DNA of 7,571 nt from Bacillota bacterium (GTDB lineage Bacteria; Bacillota; Clostridia; Clostridiales; Clostridiaceae): positions 1 through 7,571 of the forward strand of contig JAEZKY010000052.1 in assembly GCA_023435985.1 (NCBI GenBank), written 5' to 3'. Each line of letters begins with the position of its first letter. Position 1 is the stretch's first letter. This document shows, piece after piece, positions 6,635 to 7,571 of this stretch. The notes beneath the pieces were generated by a model. It did not search any database and had not been told where the DNA came from. It saw only the letters and a program-made list of their open reading frames with translations. The position numbers and the translations under genes were made by a program.

Positions 6635-6663
6635 AAAAAAACTCCATCCTACAGGACGAAGTT
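6635..6663 (-). terminator. Regulated terminator of the T-box leader
   Basis: On the minus strand AACTTCGTCC (6663-6654) pairs with GGATGGAGTT (6649-6640) across the four-base loop TGTA, counting two G-U pairs. A run of T down to 6635 follows. The 5' arm is shared with the antiterminator, which is the T-box switching arrangement. When uncharged tRNA-Ile stabilises the antiterminator, this hairpin cannot form and ileS is transcribed. Confidence 0.9.
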
Positions 6664-6900
6664 GAATTCGCAAACCACCTAAGGTCAACATTTAATAAAA
6701 AAATCAAATGTTTCATTTCAAGTACATACATACTCTATCCTTTAACGCAGGCTGTTACGTGATAACTTATTTGGCTTCTCTTGCCTTTCAGTCCCCAACT
6801 CCTAGGTGATTTTCTCTAAGATTTATTATAGCTTTACACCAAACAGCTACTCTCTAAAAATAATATCATAAGATACTTTTCCTAATCATAGTCTTTTATC
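6635..6900 (-). promoter_or_regulatory. T-box riboswitch sensing tRNA-Ile, leader of ileS
   Basis: The leader, read from about 6900, has T-box parts in order. Stem I contains an AGAGAG segment (6855-6850), an apical TAGCT/AGCTA stem (6849-6845 with 6833-6829) and the isoleucine specifier ATC (6810-6808) in a GAAAATCACC context. A stem III, AAATGTTT-like, pairs 6712-6706 with 6693-6687. The T-box proper follows: AGG (6680-6678), the tRNA-binding TGGT (6677-6674) and GCGAA (6671-6667). GCGAA pairs with TTCGT (6660-6656), and AGG pairs with CCT (6655-6653), forming the antiterminator. TGGT is complementary to an ACCA acceptor end, which fits the A73 discriminator of tRNA-Ile. The terminator follows directly. 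Low tRNA-Ile charging should therefore raise ileS expression. The bulge departs from the family consensus (see findings). Confidence 0.9.
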
Positions 6901-6906
6901 TCATTA

Positions 6907-6935
6907 ATTATATATTACCGATTTATAAATGTCAA
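6907..6935 (-). promoter_or_regulatory. Consensus sigma-A promoter of the ileS leader
   Basis: On the minus strand a perfect TTGACA (6935-6930) and a perfect TATAAT (6912-6907) are separated by 17 bp. Transcription should start close to 6900, right at the 5' end of T-box stem I. A promoter this strong with control by attenuation is typical of T-box genes. The remaining stretch, 6936-7030, shows nothing else I can name. Confidence 0.9.
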
Positions 6936-7033
6936 TTAATAGTGAATTGCTGATTATATTTTGTTTTACTGGTCTTAGTGAAACGATTATTTTGAATATA
7001 TACTTCACAATATATCTTTATTAGAATATTAAA

Positions 7034-7070
7034 AGAGATGTTACTTTTACTTAATTTATGCAACATCTCT
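7034..7070 (-). terminator. Hairpin terminator after the right-edge gene
   Basis: A perfect 9-bp stem pairs AGAGATGTT with AACATCTCT (7070-7062 with 7042-7034 on the minus strand) around a 19-base loop. It is followed by TTTTAATATT. It lies about 55 bases past the stop codon of the edge gene. The T-run is short, so termination may be only moderate. Confidence 0.65.
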
Positions 7071-7124
7071 ATACTTAACTTTATAAATACATTCTTTATT
7101 TAATTGTAATAACACTGTTCTCTA

Positions 7125-7571
7125 TTATTCAAAAGAAAACTCTAAATCATCAGACTCGTATGAACTTGATTCTGTATTTTGAGGTTTCTGCTCCATATTG
7201 TCATCAAAATCTATAATAATACTTTTTCTTCTATCCCTTGATTGTTTTCTTTTATTCTTATCATCTAATGCTATTTTTATTGATTTAATAGACTCAGTAG
7301 GTATTTCACATCCTCCAAGAACGACTGTATTAAATGTATTATTGTAAGTCATATATGTACTTTTATAAACTTCAAAACACTTAGCTATTTCATTTGGATC
7401 ATAGCCATCTATTTTTACATTTATCCCCAAATAATCACATTCATATATATCTGGTTGCGCAAATACACTATTCTTTATAGCTAAATCTACAGCTGTTTGA
7501 GCATCTTTTAATCCATCATATAACTTTAAAACAAGTCCAGCACCGTCAGCTGTATTTATCCTAAATGAATC
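7125..7571 (-). CDS. Protein of unknown function, C-terminal 148 residues (cut by window edge)
   Basis: The frame is open from the window edge at 7571 to a TAA at 7125-7127, so only the C-terminal 148 residues are seen and the start lies outside. A TTG at 7428-7430 could be read as a start. It has no ribosome binding site, and the codons before it continue the same kind of protein, so it is internal. I do not recognise the family. The visible part begins DSFRINTADGAGLVLKLYDG, continues with a helical DAQTAVDLAIKN and then an apparent alpha/beta region with two cysteines. About 50 residues from the end comes a basic patch (KNKRKQSRDRRK), then a low-complexity acidic and serine-rich tail ending DDLEFSFE. 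It has no membrane segments and is probably cytosolic. A terminator follows, so it is the last gene of its unit. Confidence 0.75.
   Translation of the reverse strand, partial: DSFRINTADGAGLVLKLYDGLKDAQTAVDLAIKNSVFAQPDIYECDYLGINVKIDGYDPNEIAKCFEVYKSTYMTYNNTFNTVVLGGCEIPTESIKSIKIALDDKNKRKQSRDRRKSIIIDFDDNMEQKPQNTESSSYESDDLEFSFE

Noticed and set aside
7125..7430. A 101-residue gene starting at TTG 7430
   Set aside because: The frame remains open for another 47 codons to the window edge with similar composition, and there is no ribosome binding site before the TTG, so it is internal to a longer gene.
1..7571. A hidden mobile element, CRISPR array, defence system or toxin-antitoxin pair
   Set aside because: I saw no transposase or integrase, no long terminal repeats, no regularly spaced repeats of CRISPR length and no paired small genes; the complete genes are mostly housekeeping or regulatory, each with its own terminator.

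Overview
The window is very AT-rich and carries strong AGGAGG-type ribosome binding sites, a tRNA-responsive leader and what looks like the start of a spore maturation gene. These features point to an endospore-forming low-GC Firmicute, most likely Clostridium sensu stricto. The CcpA and IleRS sequences resemble what I remember of solventogenic and butyric clostridia, but the species cannot be fixed from the sequence alone.

Layout, left to right. Positions 1-91 (minus) hold the first 30 codons of a probable spmA. Divergent from it is a 62-residue helical protein (194-382, plus) with its own extended -10 promoter and a perfect 12-bp palindrome over the expected transcription start. A bidirectional terminator (397-441) separates it from a convergent MATE-family efflux gene (456-1829, minus). 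Then come the catabolite control protein gene ccpA (2041-3039, minus) with its own promoter, dyad operator candidate and terminator, and the isoleucyl-tRNA synthetase gene ileS (3291-6404, minus) with its own terminator. Upstream of ileS lies a 720-bp stretch without a gene. It contains a consensus sigma-A promoter, a T-box riboswitch with an isoleucine specifier and terminator, and an unusually long, repeat-bearing spacer before the ileS start codon. The right edge (7125-7571, minus) is the 3' part of a gene I do not recognise, closed by a hairpin terminator.

Functionally these are mostly housekeeping or regulatory single-gene units rather than one pathway. ileS appears to be controlled by tRNA-Ile charging through the T-box, and CcpA is the global carbon regulator that works with phosphorylated HPr. 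MATE is a cation-coupled exporter of unknown substrate. Each of the four complete genes has a terminator directly downstream, so no multi-gene operon is evident.

I see no mobile element, CRISPR array, toxin-antitoxin pair or defence island, and no clear new system. The items most worth a second look are the divergent T-box bulge, the type 2 (eukaryote-like) IleRS, the heptad repeat and long spacer in the ileS leader, and two operator-like palindromes at the ccpA and 62-residue-gene promoters.
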